DNA from: Myxococcus eversor
GTDB lineage: Bacteria; Myxococcota; Myxococcia; Myxococcales; Myxococcaceae
Direction of reading: 5' to 3'
Assembly (NCBI RefSeq): GCF_010894455.1
Contig: NZ_JAAIXY010000002.1
Coordinates: 372,001-436,000, forward strand
Length of the DNA: 64,000 nucleotides
The position numbers were made by a program, and so were the translations under genes. The notes below the pieces were generated by a model. It saw only the letters and a program-made list of their open reading frames with translations, made no database searches and was not told where the DNA came from. Positions 26,791 to 36,051 of this stretch are shown here, in pieces; positions within the stretch are counted from its first letter, which is position 1, and every line of letters begins with the position of its first letter.

Positions 26791-27210
26791 ATGTTCGAAG
26801 TCTCCAACGATACGAACCGTCGCACGGTCACCGTTCGGTTGAAGGGCTTTGTCCGACCCAATGAGATGAAGGATTTCGCCACGGCCTATCGGGCCGCGAC
26901 GGATACGTATGCAGGAGGCCGGCACCTGGTGCTGGCGGATATGCGGGGGTTGAAGGCGCTGGAGCCGGAGTCCGCCACGATTTTCGGAGAAGTGGTGGCT
27001 TACGGTCGTCAGCGGGGTTGCTTGATGTGCGCGCATCTCTCGGATTCCACAATCGCCCGGCTTCAGACGGCGCGCGTGGCTTCCGAGGCCGCGCCCAACG
27101 ACGACATCACGGTGGATTGTGTGTCCCCGGAGGAGGCGGAGCGGCAGCTCACCAAGGCCCGCACCCGCCACTTCCTGGTGAACGAGCCGGCCGCCGCCCA
27201 CGCTCGCTGA
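26791..27210 (+). CDS. Small STAS-like (SpoIIAA-fold) protein
   Basis: A 139-residue cytosolic protein starting at ATG 26791 directly after GGAGGGAGGGG. The pattern is alternating strand/helix: TVTVRLKGFVRPNEM, a helix of about 20 residues, then RHLVLADMRGLKALEPESA. This is the layout of STAS/SpoIIAA-type domains, with an acidic-to-Met DMRG in place of the phosphorylatable DS/DT motif. Such proteins often regulate partner kinases or sigma pathways. The frame is open upstream to 26626, but a run of eight G near 26725 and the lack of a start signal argue against extension. Confidence 0.55.
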   Translation: MFEVSNDTNRRTVTVRLKGFVRPNEMKDFATAYRAATDTYAGGRHLVLADMRGLKALEPESATIFGEVVAYGRQRGCLMCAHLSDSTIARLQTARVASEAAPNDDITVDCVSPEEAERQLTKARTRHFLVNEPAAAHAR

Positions 27211-27226
27211 CGTCTCTTTCTTCTTC

Positions 27227-27277
27227 CCGCGCGCGACCCCCCCCTCGACTCCTTGTCGCGTCGCGCGCGGTTGTCTT
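27227..27277 (+). terminator. Intrinsic terminator after the STAS-like gene
   Basis: A perfect 11-bp stem (CCGCGCGCGAC at 27227-27237, GTCGCGCGCGG at 27260-27270) followed by TTGTCTT. The loop includes a run of eight C. Confidence 0.75.
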
Positions 27278-27363
27278 CACAGGTTGTCTCGACTGAACGG
27301 CGCCGCGCCGGATGGCGAAGCCTTGCATTCGAGACATCCATTCCTGTCGCACTCGGGGGTGAT

Positions 27364-27858
27364 TTACTTCCGGCGCTGACGCGCGTGCTCCAGGTACGCC
27401 CGCACCAGCGGGGAGACAGGAAGTCTCAGCGCGGTGTCCAGGTCGATGAACGCCGCCCAGGTGACCTCGCGGTCATCGATGGTGAGTCTTGGCTCGGTGC
27501 TCTCGGAGCCCTCGGAGTCCACGTCCAGCTCCAGGAAGCGGACATGGTCCTCCTTGTTCTCGGAGGTGCCCACCGTCTCGAAGGCGGGCCGCAGCGACGC
27601 GGGGTCTACGCGTATGCCCACTTCCTCGTGGAGCTCGCGCGCGCCGGCCTCGGCGGGGGACTCGTCCCGCTCCATGCCTCCGCCCGGCATGCTGAGCTGG
27701 TGCTTGTAGGAGTTCTGGAGGAGCAGCACCCGGCCCGCGTGCCAGACGCCCACGAAGACGCCGTGCGTCCGGGGGTGGCGCACGAGCCAGTACACCCGCG
27801 CCAGTGTGTACGCGCCCCGGTAGCCCGTGCGGGCGAGCGCATCCACCCAACGCTTCAC
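27364..27858 (-). CDS. Nudix hydrolase
   Basis: A 164-residue pyrophosphohydrolase-type protein. The Nudix box is complete: GGGMERDESPAEAGARELHE followed by EVGI, near residues 59-82, supplying the metal-binding REXXEE helix. An N-terminal basic helix precedes the fold (RTHGVFVGVWHAGRVLLLQN). Family substrates are nucleoside diphosphates linked to another moiety; the actual one is unknown. The start codon is GTG at 27858, six bases after GGAG. It lies about 160 bp downstream of the RNase H-fold gene on the same strand, separated by a duplicated segment. Confidence 0.88.
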   Translation of the reverse strand: MKRWVDALARTGYRGAYTLARVYWLVRHPRTHGVFVGVWHAGRVLLLQNSYKHQLSMPGGGMERDESPAEAGARELHEEVGIRVDPASLRPAFETVGTSENKEDHVRFLELDVDSEGSESTEPRLTIDDREVTWAAFIDLDTALRLPVSPLVRAYLEHARQRRK

Positions 27859-27894
27859 TGGCGGCTCCGAATCTCAGGCATCCGCCCGTCATAC

Positions 27895-28056
27895 CAGGAG
27901 ACGGCCGCGCGCGGCGCGAGGGGCCCCCTGGCGAGCCCGCACCTCCGCGGGCACCTGGCAAGCCAGCACGCCCCACGGGCCCAGCAGGAGACGGCGGTGC
28001 GCGGCGCGAGGCCCTCTAGCGAGCCCGCACCTCCGCGGGCACCTGCGCGAGCCAGC
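27895..28056. repeat. Tandem 72-bp duplication at a 90-bp period
   Basis: Copy A (27895-27967) and copy B (27985-28056) share CAGGAGACGG, GCGCGGCGCGAGG, then GCGAGCCCGCACCTCCGCGG and GGCACCTG. Copy B spans the stop codon of the upstream RNase H-fold gene; copy A lies beyond it. Similarity extends further on one side (CGCCCCAC.GGCC), so a segment encoding the gene's last ~20 residues seems to have been copied downstream. Confidence 0.8.
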
Positions 28057-28513
28057 CCACCTCCATGACGCCCCACAGGCCGAGGAGGATGGCCTCCGCG
28101 GCGTCATGGCGCAGCGAGGTGGGCCTGGGCGCGTGGGACCAGGCGATGACCTTGCGGGCGAGGCCATCCGCGGCGTCCTTGGCCTGGCCACCGCTGCGCT
28201 GCTCGCGGGCGTAGAGCAGCCGCTCGCGCCAGTCCTCGGCGGAGACGCGCAGCACGGGCAGCGCGCGGCGGGCGGCCTCGCGCTCCCAGACATCGGCGAC
28301 GGGCCCGCCGCCCTCCAGCACCAGGAAGGCCAGGGGCCCGGTGTCCGCGAGCACGGCGGGCACGGCGCGCTTCAACCGGGACTGGCTGCCGAAGTTCTGG
28401 GAACGGTACGTGCGCAGGCGGCCGTCAGGGCCGTAGAGGGCCAGGCCCGAGCGCAGGCCCAGGTCGACCGCGAGCAGGCCGGGCCCGGTGGACGACTCAG
28501 GCTCCGAGCCCAT
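28016..28513 (-). CDS. RNase H-fold (RuvC/Holliday-resolvase-like) protein
   Basis: A 165-residue protein beginning with the RNase H-fold first-strand pattern LLAVDLGLRSGLALY (catalytic-type Asp in the first strand). A second acidic strand follows (LAFLVLEGGGPVADV), and a late acidic pair (HDAAEAILLGLWG) is where the last metal ligand of RuvC-like enzymes sits. This fits a crossover-nuclease-like protein, but the exact family is not certain. The start ATG (28513) lies inside the end of the DUF2378 gene, overlapping by 17 bp. Its 3' end has been tandemly duplicated just downstream. Confidence 0.6.
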   Translation of the reverse strand: MGSEPESSTGPGLLAVDLGLRSGLALYGPDGRLRTYRSQNFGSQSRLKRAVPAVLADTGPLAFLVLEGGGPVADVWEREAARRALPVLRVSAEDWRERLLYAREQRSGGQAKDAADGLARKVIAWSHAPRPTSLRHDAAEAILLGLWGVMEVGWLAQVPAEVRAR

Positions 28514-29060
28514 CGCGCCAGGTGCAGCGGTAGGTGACGTCCGCGGGGGTGAACTCGCGCACGGTGACGACGGGTTGGATGGCGCCGGTGGCGCGCAGGC
28601 CCGCGAGCACGGCGCCCTGGGTGAAGTAGCGGATGGGGCCGGCCTCGTTCATCCAGAGGTCGACCTCGGTGGTGGACACGTCGTCGACGCGGGCCTCGGT
28701 GTAGTTGTTGCCGGAGCGGAACATCTGCCGTGCACGGCCCACGCCCCGGCGAGGGCCCAGGAGCTGGATGACGCTGAAGAGGGCTCGGCCCATCACCGTC
28801 TCGCGGTAACCGTCCACCATGCGCTCGCCGAGCAGGGAGTAGGCGACCTCGGCTGATACATCCGAATGGAGCTCATGGGCGGTGACACGGACGGCGGAAC
28901 ACCATGTGTCGAAGACGTAGGCCGGCTGGAGCTTGCGTTCCAGGTCCAGGCCCACGTCGCGCAGCCGCTCTCGCAGGGCTGGCGTGACACGTCCCGCGAG
29001 TCCGCGCACGAAGAGGCCTTCGAAGGTGTGCTCGAAGACGAGCTTCTCCGGCATGTTCAC
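28497..29060 (-). CDS. DUF2378 (TIGR02265) family protein
   Basis: A 187-residue protein of the TIGR02265/DUF2378 family, known mainly as a multicopy family in Myxococcus and relatives. Typical parts are the N-terminal VFEHTFEGLFVRGL, the central YSLLGERMVDGYRETVMGRAL, and the C-terminal RYFTQGAVLAGLRATGA. Function is unknown; the fold is predicted mixed. The start is a GTG at 29060 seven bases after GGAG; an ATG two codons later is possible. It overlaps the RNase H-fold gene by 17 bp, so the pair is probably co-transcribed. Confidence 0.8.
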   Translation of the reverse strand: MNMPEKLVFEHTFEGLFVRGLAGRVTPALRERLRDVGLDLERKLQPAYVFDTWCSAVRVTAHELHSDVSAEVAYSLLGERMVDGYRETVMGRALFSVIQLLGPRRGVGRARQMFRSGNNYTEARVDDVSTTEVDLWMNEAGPIRYFTQGAVLAGLRATGAIQPVVTVREFTPADVTYRCTWRDGLGA

Positions 29061-29107
29061 CAGTGTACTCCGGTCCTTTAAGCTGTGGCAGCGGGGTACG
29101 GAATTCC

Positions 29108-29860
29108 ATGGGTTTACAACGAGAGCTGGCCGTCATGGCCATGAATGCAACGCCGTTGCCGGGCAAGACGAACTTCCTGGAGGAGCTGGGTGTGGCGACG
29201 CCGGTGCCACGCATCCGGGGTTCGATTGGGGCGGTGGCGCGCGAGCCGTTCCTGGCGTTCGACAACAAGCGGCTGTTCGACTTGTTGGTGGCGTTCACCA
29301 TCGCGGACTTCCCGGATGGCGCGGGGTGCTCGGACTACTTCAATCCGCACACCCCTTGGTACAACGTCTTCTATGGCGCGTACGGCGTGCGTTCGTACAA
29401 GCGCGACGGCAATCCGTGGGGTTTCCGGAGTGACGGGCGGCCGGACGTGGAGGAGATGCTGGAGATTCCGCGGCTGGACTACAACTTCCTGACGGCGGGG
29501 GAGCTGGGTTGTCCGGCGTCGCGGATGTGCTTCGAGGTTCGCGAGGTGACGACGGGCCGGCATGGCGCGTGGCACAGCGCGGACGTGGCCTGCGTGATTC
29601 CCAGCGGGCTGCACCGCACGGAGGACGCGGACTCGCCGGACCTGAGCTACTACGCGGTGTTCGGGATGCCGGAGGAGGACTACCTCGCGGGTGGCCGGGA
29701 GAGCTACGAGCCGGTGGCCATGCGCGGACGCATGTACTGGCGCCCGGTGGCGGACCGCCTCACGCTCGTCTGGGGCGGACTGTGTCCGGACACTCCGGAT
29801 GGACAGAGCCTCATGCACGCCATCATCGACGCGATGACGCCTGTGTACGCGGGCGGATGA
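29108..29860 (+). CDS. Conserved protein of unknown function
   Basis: A 250-residue soluble protein with no signal or transmembrane segment. It is rich in aromatic residues (DYFNPHTPWYNVFYGAYGVR) and has a Cys pair near GELGCPASRMCFEV. The composition and length look like a folded enzyme or binding protein, but I recognise no motif. I use ATG 29108; an ATG at 29138 is an alternative. It is divergent from the DUF2378 gene across about 48 bp, so the two probably share a promoter region. Confidence 0.65.
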   Translation: MGLQRELAVMAMNATPLPGKTNFLEELGVATPVPRIRGSIGAVAREPFLAFDNKRLFDLLVAFTIADFPDGAGCSDYFNPHTPWYNVFYGAYGVRSYKRDGNPWGFRSDGRPDVEEMLEIPRLDYNFLTAGELGCPASRMCFEVREVTTGRHGAWHSADVACVIPSGLHRTEDADSPDLSYYAVFGMPEEDYLAGGRESYEPVAMRGRMYWRPVADRLTLVWGGLCPDTPDGQSLMHAIIDAMTPVYAGG

Positions 29861-29938
29861 AGCCCCGAGCGCTCACGGGCAGACAGGTGCTGGCGCATTC
29901 GCTGGGCCGCACCAGGGCCCATCGATACGCTGGGCCCC

Positions 29939-30394
29939 ATGACCTGGCGGGCACGAAGCAGGCACCGAATCCTCGCGTTCGTCCTCCTCGGCTGCGCCCT
30001 GCTCTCCTGCGCCCACGTCGATGACGGGAGCGGAGGCGGCTTTGGCCGCAACAGCGCGGAAGCGCGAATCACCCACCTGATTTCGGAGGGCCATTTCGCG
30101 CAGGCCGAAGCGCTCGTGGCTGAATCGACCTCGGCGGGTCTGGTGGAGCAGTCCGCGGCAGCGGCCTTGCGCAGGCAGATTGCCGACCTCTCCATGAAGC
30201 TGGGAGAGATACCCGCCCGGCTCCAGCGCGTCCCGAGCTTCCCCTCCCGGCTCAAGGACTTCACGCGCCACGAGCTTCAGAAGATGTATGACTCGGAGAA
30301 CTTCAGCATCGCGACGAAGAAGGAGCTTCAGACCGCGCTGAAGCTCTTGAAAGATGTAGCGAAGGACAACTCCCGATTGCTTCAGAAGCTGTGA
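29939..30394 (+). CDS. Small lipoprotein of unknown function
   Basis: A 151-residue lipoprotein: the signal ILAFVLLGCALLSC places the lipobox cysteine near residue 24. The mature part is a short Gly-rich linker followed by an all-helical region with TPR-like spacing (ITHLISEGHFAQAEALVAES) and a Leu-rich C-terminal helix. Only 6 bp separate it from the TPR-like gene that follows, so they form an operon. It may tether its cytosolic-looking partner or be unrelated to it. No family recognised. Confidence 0.7.
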   Translation: MTWRARSRHRILAFVLLGCALLSCAHVDDGSGGGFGRNSAEARITHLISEGHFAQAEALVAESTSAGLVEQSAAAALRRQIADLSMKLGEIPARLQRVPSFPSRLKDFTRHELQKMYDSENFSIATKKELQTALKLLKDVAKDNSRLLQKL

Positions 30395-30400
30395 GCCCCC

Positions 30401-30898
30401 ATGCACCCGAGCCCCCACGAACTGCTGGAGTTGTTGTCGGAGGCGAAGCGCCTGGAATGGGGGAGCGAGGAGCAACTGAAGCTGCTCGAACGCCTGCGCG
30501 TCCGCTGTCCCGCCCATGTGCCAGGACTGCTGCTCTCCAGCAGGGCGCTGCTCTGGGCGAAGGAGGACCTCCCAGACCCCGCCGCCTTCTTCGCGGAGGT
30601 CGAGCAGTTGCTCCTGGGTGCCGTCGACGCCTCGGACAGGACGCCTGAAGCGCTCATCGGAATGGCCCGCTTCAAGAGCGTCGTCCGCGACTCGCCGTTG
30701 GAGGCAGAGGCCCTCTATCGAGAGGCCGCCACCCGCGCGTTGAGCGTCCTGGAAGAAGCCTGGGTCGGCCTCGTGGAGGCTCTCGGAGAGCAGGGAAAGA
30801 CAGAGGGGGCCGCACGCACGGCCGACATCGCCAGCAAGGTGTTCCCCGACTCCAGCGCGCTCGCCGAGGCACGCAAGTTCGCGGGCCTCAAGGACTGA
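30401..30898 (+). CDS. Small TPR-like helical protein
   Basis: A 165-residue protein made of about four helix pairs, for example PEALIGMARFKSVV, AEALYREAATRALSVLEEA and TEGAARTADIASKVFPDSSA. This is the pattern of tetratricopeptide repeats used as protein-binding scaffolds. It has no signal peptide. It is translationally close to the preceding lipoprotein (6 bp) and ends just before a terminator-like hairpin shared with the convergent efflux operon. Confidence 0.65.
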   Translation: MHPSPHELLELLSEAKRLEWGSEEQLKLLERLRVRCPAHVPGLLLSSRALLWAKEDLPDPAAFFAEVEQLLLGAVDASDRTPEALIGMARFKSVVRDSPLEAEALYREAATRALSVLEEAWVGLVEALGEQGKTEGAARTADIASKVFPDSSALAEARKFAGLKD

Positions 30899-30912
30899 GC
30901 CACCTTCTGACA

Positions 30913-30941
30913 CCGGGCCCGAGACACTCGCTCGGGCCCGG
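30913..30941. terminator. Hairpin between convergent genes
   Basis: A perfect 11-bp stem (CCGGGCCCGAG at 30913-30923, CTCGGGCCCGG at 30931-30941) with a 7-base loop, placed exactly between convergent stops. T-tracts are poor on both sides, so it is a likely but not certain terminator. Confidence 0.6.
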
Positions 30942-30949
30942 CGCTGTCG

Positions 30950-33900
30950 TCACGCGGCCCGGCTGGGCCCGGATGACACGGGGGCTTCTTCGGGCACGGG
31001 CGGCGTCTCCACCTTCGGCGTCTTCCAGAACCTGACCTTCTCCATCGCCGCGAACACCACCGGCACCACCAGCAGTGTCAGGAACGTCGAGGTGATGACG
31101 CCACCAATCACCGAGATGGCCATGGGCGCGCGGAACTCCGAGCCCGTCCCCGAGCCCACCGCCGTCGGCACCATGCCAATCGCCATCGCCGCGCTCGTCA
31201 TCAGAATCGGACGCAGCCGCCGCGGCCCCGCCTTCATCAGCGCCACGTCCACCGAGTCCCCCTCACGCAGGTGCTGCAACGCACCGTCGATGAGCAGAAT
31301 CGCGTTCTTCGTCACCAATCCCATCAACAGGATGACGCCAATCATCGCGCCCATCGACAGGTGATACCCCGTCACCACCAGGCCCAGCAGCGCACCCACC
31401 AACGCCAGCGGCAACGACGCCATGATGGTGAACGGGTGCTTGAAGGACTCGAACTGGCTCGCCAGCACCATGTAGATGAAGACGAACGCCAACCCGAACG
31501 CCAGGGTGAAGGCCTCGTTCTGCTCGTCCAGGCTCTTCATCTGCCCGTCGTAGACGATGGCATAGCCGGGCGGCAGCGGTGACAGCTTCACCTGCTCCTT
31601 CAACGCATTCGCGATGTCTCCCAGCGCCGCCCCCTTCGCGAGCTGCGAGTACACCGCGATCTGCCGCTCCCGGTTCTCGTGCTCGATGACGCTCGGCCCG
31701 TCGCGCAGCTCCACCTGCGCCAGGTCCGACACCGGCCGCAGCCCACGAGGCGTATACACCTCCAACTGCGCCACCCGCTCCGGCGTACTCCTGTCCCGCT
31801 CCGCCAATCGCACGCGGATGTCCGTCTCGTTCGTCCCCTCGCGCAGCTTCGCCACCACGTCGCCGCTGATGGCCAGCCGCAGCTGCGTCGCCAGCCCCGC
31901 CGCGTTGATATCCGCGTCGCTCGCTCGCGCCCGGTCGATGCGAATCTGGAGCTCTGGCTTCGGCGGGTTCGCCTCCACCCGCACGTCCTCCGTGCCCTTC
32001 AGCCCGCGCAAGATTCCCGCGACGCGCTCCGCCTCCTGGTTCACCCGCGTCAGGTCCGGCCCGGTGATGCGCACCATGATGGGGTAGTAGTCGCCCAGGC
32101 CCTCAATCGTCGGCGGGTCGCTCAGGTTCACCCGCGTCGCCACCAGCGGCGTCAACAGCGCGCGCGCCTCGTCCTTCAACACGGGGATGCCCTTGGTGCG
32201 TTCGCCCTTCCCCACCGTCAGCACGCGCATGCGCGCCTTGTTCACATCGCCGTTGGTGCCGACGATGGAATAGATGGCCGTGATTTCCGGCAGCTTGCGC
32301 AACAGCGCCTCCGCCTCTCCCGTGCGCGCCTCCGTCTCCGACAGGCTCGACGAGTCCGGAAGCTGCAAGTCCACCAGGAACTGCGAGCGGTCCTCCGGCG
32401 AGATGAACTCCGCGCCCAGCCGGCTCGCCGCCCCGAAGGACAGCACCAGCACCACCACCGTGATTCCCGTCGTCGCCCACTTGTGCGCCAGCACCCAGCC
32501 CAGGATGCGCGCGTAGACGCGCTCCGTACCGTCCAGGAAGCTCCGCAGCCCGGCCGCCACCGCGTTCTCCTTGTGGACCTCTCCCGGCACCCGCTTCTTC
32601 GCCAGTCGCGCCGACAACATCGGGTCCAGCGTGAAGGAGATGAACAGCGAGACAATCACCGCCGCGGAGATGGTGATGCCGAACTGCTTGAAGAACTGCC
32701 CGACGATTCCGGGCATGAAGGCCACCGGCACGAACACCGCCACCAGCGACAGCGTCGTCGCGAGCACCGCGAGCCCCACGTCGTTGGTGCCGTTGGCCGC
32801 CGCGCTCATCGGGTCTTCGCCCTTCTCCAGCCGGTGCGTAATCGCCTCGCGCACCACCACCGCGTCGTCGATGAGCAGACCGATGGCCAGGGACAACCCC
32901 AACAGCGTCATCTGGTTCAGCGTGTAGTCCAGCAGGTACATCACGAAGAACGTGCCGATGACGGACGTGGGCAGCGCCAGCGAGGAGATGAACGTGCCGC
33001 GCCCGTCCAACAGGAACATCAGGATGATGAGCACCGCCATCGCGCCACCGAAGACGAGCGCGATCCACACCTCGTGGGCGTTCTCCCGGATGAGCTCCGA
33101 CTGGTCGATGAGCAGCGTGGCCGTGAAGCCCTGCCCGACCTCCGGCGCCATCTCCTTGAGCACCTGCTTCACCGCGTCGCTCACCGCCACCGTGTTGGAG
33201 CCCGGCTGCTTCACCACCTCCAGGATGACCGCGTCCTGGCTGTTGAGCCGCGCCACCGTACGCCGCTCCGCCACGCCGTCCGTCACCGTGGCGATTTCGC
33301 TCAGCCGCACCTGCGAGCCCGTCCGGCTGCGCGCCACGGGCAGCGCGCGAATCTCGTCCACGTCGCGGAACTGGCCCAGGGAGCGCACCGTCAGCTCACT
33401 GGCCCCCAACGCCAGACGTCCCGCCGGCAGGTCCAGGTTCTCCGCGCTCACGCGCTGGGCGATGTCCAGCGGCGACACCCCCGCCGAGCGCGCCTTGTCC
33501 AGGTCCACGTCGATTTGAATCTCACGCGTGTCGCCACCGGTGATGCGCACCTCGGCGGCGCCCTCGAGCTGCGCGAGCGCGGGCTTGATTCGGTCGTCGA
33601 TGAGCCGGCGCAACGACTGCGACGGCATGTCCGCCGACACGGCGTACGTGAGGATGGGCGTCGCGGAGAGGTCCACGCGGCCCACCACCGGCGCATCCGC
33701 CGTCTGCGGCAGCTTGTTCGCGATGCCAGCAATCTTGTCGCGCACCTCCTGCACCGCGCGGTCCACGTTGGTGGACAGGGTGAACTGCACCACCACCGTG
33801 CTCAGGTTCTCCCGGCTCCAGGAGTGAATCTTGTCCACGCCGCTGATACCCGCGACGGCGTCTTCCACGGGCTTGACGACCTGGGTCTCGATTTCTCCCG

Positions 33901-34066
33901 GACCCGCGCCCTTGTACACCGTGGTGACGACGACGACGGGGAAGGACACGTCCGGATACAGGTCCGTGCCCAGGCGCCCCAACCCCATCAGTCCGAGGAC
34001 GATGAGGCAGAGCGACAACATGGCCGTGAACACCGGCCGACGAATGGAGACGTCGCTGAGGAACAT
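30950..34066 (-). CDS. RND efflux pump inner-membrane transporter (AcrB-type)
   Basis: A 1038-residue resistance-nodulation-division pump, the normal length of the family, with 12 transmembrane helices and two large periplasmic loops. It opens with [19 protein letters not shown]. The proton-relay Asp pair is in [14 protein letters not shown] near residue 405. Other landmarks are [12 protein letters not shown] and the duplicated C-terminal half with [15 protein letters not shown]. The family exports drugs, detergents or lipids through a tripartite complex. No outer-membrane channel gene is adjacent, so a TolC-like protein encoded elsewhere must complete the pump. The start is 13 bp from the membrane-fusion gene stop. 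Confidence 0.95.
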   Translation of the reverse strand: MFLSDVSIRRPVFTAMLSLCLIVLGLMGLGRLGTDLYPDVSFPVVVVTTVYKGAGPGEIETQVVKPVEDAVAGISGVDKIHSWSRENLSTVVVQFTLSTNVDRAVQEVRDKIAGIANKLPQTADAPVVGRVDLSATPILTYAVSADMPSQSLRRLIDDRIKPALAQLEGAAEVRITGGDTREIQIDVDLDKARSAGVSPLDIAQRVSAENLDLPAGRLALGASELTVRSLGQFRDVDEIRALPVARSRTGSQVRLSEIATVTDGVAERRTVARLNSQDAVILEVVKQPGSNTVAVSDAVKQVLKEMAPEVGQGFTATLLIDQSELIRENAHEVWIALVFGGAMAVLIILMFLLDGRGTFISSLALPTSVIGTFFVMYLLDYTLNQMTLLGLSLAIGLLIDDAVVVREAITHRLEKGEDPMSAAANGTNDVGLAVLATTLSLVAVFVPVAFMPGIVGQFFKQFGITISAAVIVSLFISFTLDPMLSARLAKKRVPGEVHKENAVAAGLRSFLDGTERVYARILGWVLAHKWATTGITVVVLVLSFGAASRLGAEFISPEDRSQFLVDLQLPDSSSLSETEARTGEAEALLRKLPEITAIYSIVGTNGDVNKARMRVLTVGKGERTKGIPVLKDEARALLTPLVATRVNLSDPPTIEGLGDYYPIMVRITGPDLTRVNQEAERVAGILRGLKGTEDVRVEANPPKPELQIRIDRARASDADINAAGLATQLRLAISGDVVAKLREGTNETDIRVRLAERDRSTPERVAQLEVYTPRGLRPVSDLAQVELRDGPSVIEHENRERQIAVYSQLAKGAALGDIANALKEQVKLSPLPPGYAIVYDGQMKSLDEQNEAFTLAFGLAFVFIYMVLASQFESFKHPFTIMASLPLALVGALLGLVVTGYHLSMGAMIGVILLMGLVTKNAILLIDGALQHLREGDSVDVALMKAGPRRLRPILMTSAAMAIGMVPTAVGSGTGSEFRAPMAISVIGGVITSTFLTLLVVPVVFAAMEKVRFWKTPKVETPPVPEEAPVSSGPSRAA

Positions 34067-34079
34067 GGACGCGCTCCCC

Positions 34080-35192
34080 TTACTTCACGGTGACGCGCGA
34101 GCCCTGTGACAGGCCCGGCGTGGGGTGGTCGATGACGGACTCGAACGGCGAGCGGGCCAGCACCACCACCTCGCGCTCACGTCGCTCCAGCACCTGCACG
34201 TCCACGCGGCTCACCTCGCCGCCACTGCCCACCACGAAGACATGGTCCCCGTTGGAGGACGACAGCGCCGTGCCCGGCAGCACCCGCGCGTCCTGGTCCT
34301 CGCCCAACAGCAACACCGCGCGCGCCAGCGTGTGCGCCACGAAGCGGCCATCCGCGTTGGGCACCGCCAGCTCCACCGGCACCCGACGCGTGGCCGGGTC
34401 CGCGGAAGGGAGGATGGTGCGCACCGTCGCGTCCTCGGTGAACACGCCCGGGCCGCCAATCGACTCCACCCGCACCTTGGCGCCGGGCTTCAGCCGCGAG
34501 CGCAGCGACTCCGACACCGTCGTCCTCAGCAGCAGCGTGTCCAGGTTCTCCAGGTTGAACAGCGGCGTGCCCGGCCCCACCGTGGCGCCCGTCTGCTCGG
34601 GTGCGTCGATGAGCGTGCCCGAGAACGGCGCTCGCAGGTCATGCCGCCGACGCGCCGCCCGCGCCTGCGCGAGCTGGGCCTGCGCCGCGAGCAACTGCGC
34701 CCGCGCCTGCGCCGCCGTCGCGGAGCTGGCGCGGTTCTGCAAGTCGCTCACCCCGCCCTCCTTCTGGAGCGCCTCGTTGCGCGAGGCCACATCGGAGGCC
34801 ATCACCGAAGCGGCTTCAGCGGCCGCCACCGCCGCCTGCGCCTGCGCCACCTGCGCGTCGACAATCTCCACGTCGAGCTGCCCCAACACGTCGCCCTTCT
34901 TCACCGCCGCGCCCTTGCCCAGCTTCACGGCGGCGAGCCGGCCCCCTACCTCGAAGCCCACCTGGAGCGCCTGCGCGGGGAACAGCGTGCCCGTCACCTC
35001 TTCCCGAGGCGCGGCGCGCACCGTGCGCGTGGCCACCAGCTTCACCGTGGGCACCGCCGCGTCCGTCTTCGCGGCGGCGGCCGGCGTGGAGGAGGCATCC
35101 GCCTTGCCACACGCGGACAACGACAGCGCCGTGACGACGACACCCAGCGCCGCGAGCGCACGCGGGGCGGAAGGTTTCCAGATGGAGTTCAC
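34080..35192 (-). CDS. RND efflux membrane-fusion protein (HlyD/AcrA-type lipoprotein)
   Basis: A 370-residue periplasmic adaptor. The signal ALGVVVTALSLSAC gives a lipobox cysteine near residue 28. Next come the first half-barrel and lipoyl-like segment (VGFEVGGRLAAVKLGKGAAV), an Ala/Gln-rich coiled-coil hairpin (VAQAQAAVAAAEAASVM), and the closing lipoyl half RAPFSGTLIDAPEQTGATVG. The start is a GTG at 35192, eight bases after GAGG and overlapping the tetR stop as GTGA, so translation is coupled. It sits between the regulator and the pump in a complete regulator-MFP-RND operon. Confidence 0.93.
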   Translation of the reverse strand: MNSIWKPSAPRALAALGVVVTALSLSACGKADASSTPAAAAKTDAAVPTVKLVATRTVRAAPREEVTGTLFPAQALQVGFEVGGRLAAVKLGKGAAVKKGDVLGQLDVEIVDAQVAQAQAAVAAAEAASVMASDVASRNEALQKEGGVSDLQNRASSATAAQARAQLLAAQAQLAQARAARRRHDLRAPFSGTLIDAPEQTGATVGPGTPLFNLENLDTLLLRTTVSESLRSRLKPGAKVRVESIGGPGVFTEDATVRTILPSADPATRRVPVELAVPNADGRFVAHTLARAVLLLGEDQDARVLPGTALSSSNGDHVFVVGSGGEVSRVDVQVLERREREVVVLARSPFESVIDHPTPGLSQGSRVTVK

Positions 35193-35956
35193 GGGCTTTT
35201 CCTCGGGGTGTGGCGGGTCTTCGCGCGGGCGGGAGGCCGGCGCTGGGAAGTCGTGGGGCGCTTGGCCCGGGAGACAACAGGCTCCGAGACAGGCGCGGGG
35301 GCATCGAAGCGGGGCAGCGTGCCGCCCTCGCACAGGCGCTGGAGCGTGTATGCCCAGGCGGACATGTCTGGCTTCTCCGTCAGGTGCACCATGCGCTGGG
35401 ACAGCAGCACGTACGCGCCGACGATGACGGAGGCGAACAGCTTCGCGTCCATCTCCTGGTCCGCCGCGCCCGCCTCCTGCATCCGCCGGAAGTCCCCCGC
35501 CACGCGCTCCACCTGCGCCTCCGTCATCCGCCACAGCAACGATTCGAAGGGCGTGCCCTGGCTGCCGCTGACGAGCACCGAGACGACGTCGCGGTAGGAC
35601 CACATCAGCTCCAGCGACTCCAAATCGAAGGCCGTCTCCAGCTCGACGAATCGCCGGTAGCGCTCGCTGTGCTCCAGCCTGTCGCGAGAGCCCATCACTC
35701 CCTGCCCGAGGAAGTGGCGCTCCACGGCCGCCATCCGGCGCCCGTTCACCTCGTTCAGGTGCGCCTCGAACCGGGCCAGCACCTCCCCGAAGAGCGCCTC
35801 CTTCGAGGGGAAGTGCAGATAGAAGGCGCCCTTGGACAGCCCACACGCGGCGGTGATGTCCTCGATGCGCGCCCCACGCAGCCCCTTGCGGGCGAACTCC
35901 GCCCGGGCCGCGTTCATCAAGGCTTCCCTGGCATGAGGGTCAGCGGGTCTCGGCAT
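35189..35956 (-). CDS. TetR/AcrR family repressor
   Basis: A 255-residue regulator. The N-terminal helix-turn-helix is clear: IEDITAACGLSKGAFYLHFP, followed by SKEALFGEVL, around residues 31-62. The C-terminal ligand-binding half is helical, and a basic Pro/Arg/Lys tail of about 30 residues follows. It is the first gene of the efflux operon and probably represses it, releasing on ligand binding. A 6-4-6 palindrome lies 46-61 bp upstream of its start. GTGA overlap with the membrane-fusion gene. Confidence 0.92.
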   Translation of the reverse strand: MPRPADPHAREALMNAARAEFARKGLRGARIEDITAACGLSKGAFYLHFPSKEALFGEVLARFEAHLNEVNGRRMAAVERHFLGQGVMGSRDRLEHSERYRRFVELETAFDLESLELMWSYRDVVSVLVSGSQGTPFESLLWRMTEAQVERVAGDFRRMQEAGAADQEMDAKLFASVIVGAYVLLSQRMVHLTEKPDMSAWAYTLQRLCEGGTLPRFDAPAPVSEPVVSRAKRPTTSQRRPPARAKTRHTPRKSP

Positions 35957-36001
35957 GGCGGACCCGTTACTAACCCGGCGGTCATTAATGGCGCAACTTG
36001 A

Positions 36002-36017
36002 CTGACCGACGGGTCAG
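36002..36017. promoter_or_regulatory. Operator-like palindrome upstream of tetR efflux operon
   Basis: CTGACC, four bases, GGTCAG form a perfect inverted repeat. A degenerate half-site pair (AACCCGG.CGGTCATT) lies nearer the gene. Palindromes of this TGACC/GGTCA type are typical TetR-family sites, so autoregulation is likely; no binding data are available. Confidence 0.55.
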
Positions 36018-36051
36018 AAACCCGCCCGCTATTCCAGTCCAGGCGTCCGAA

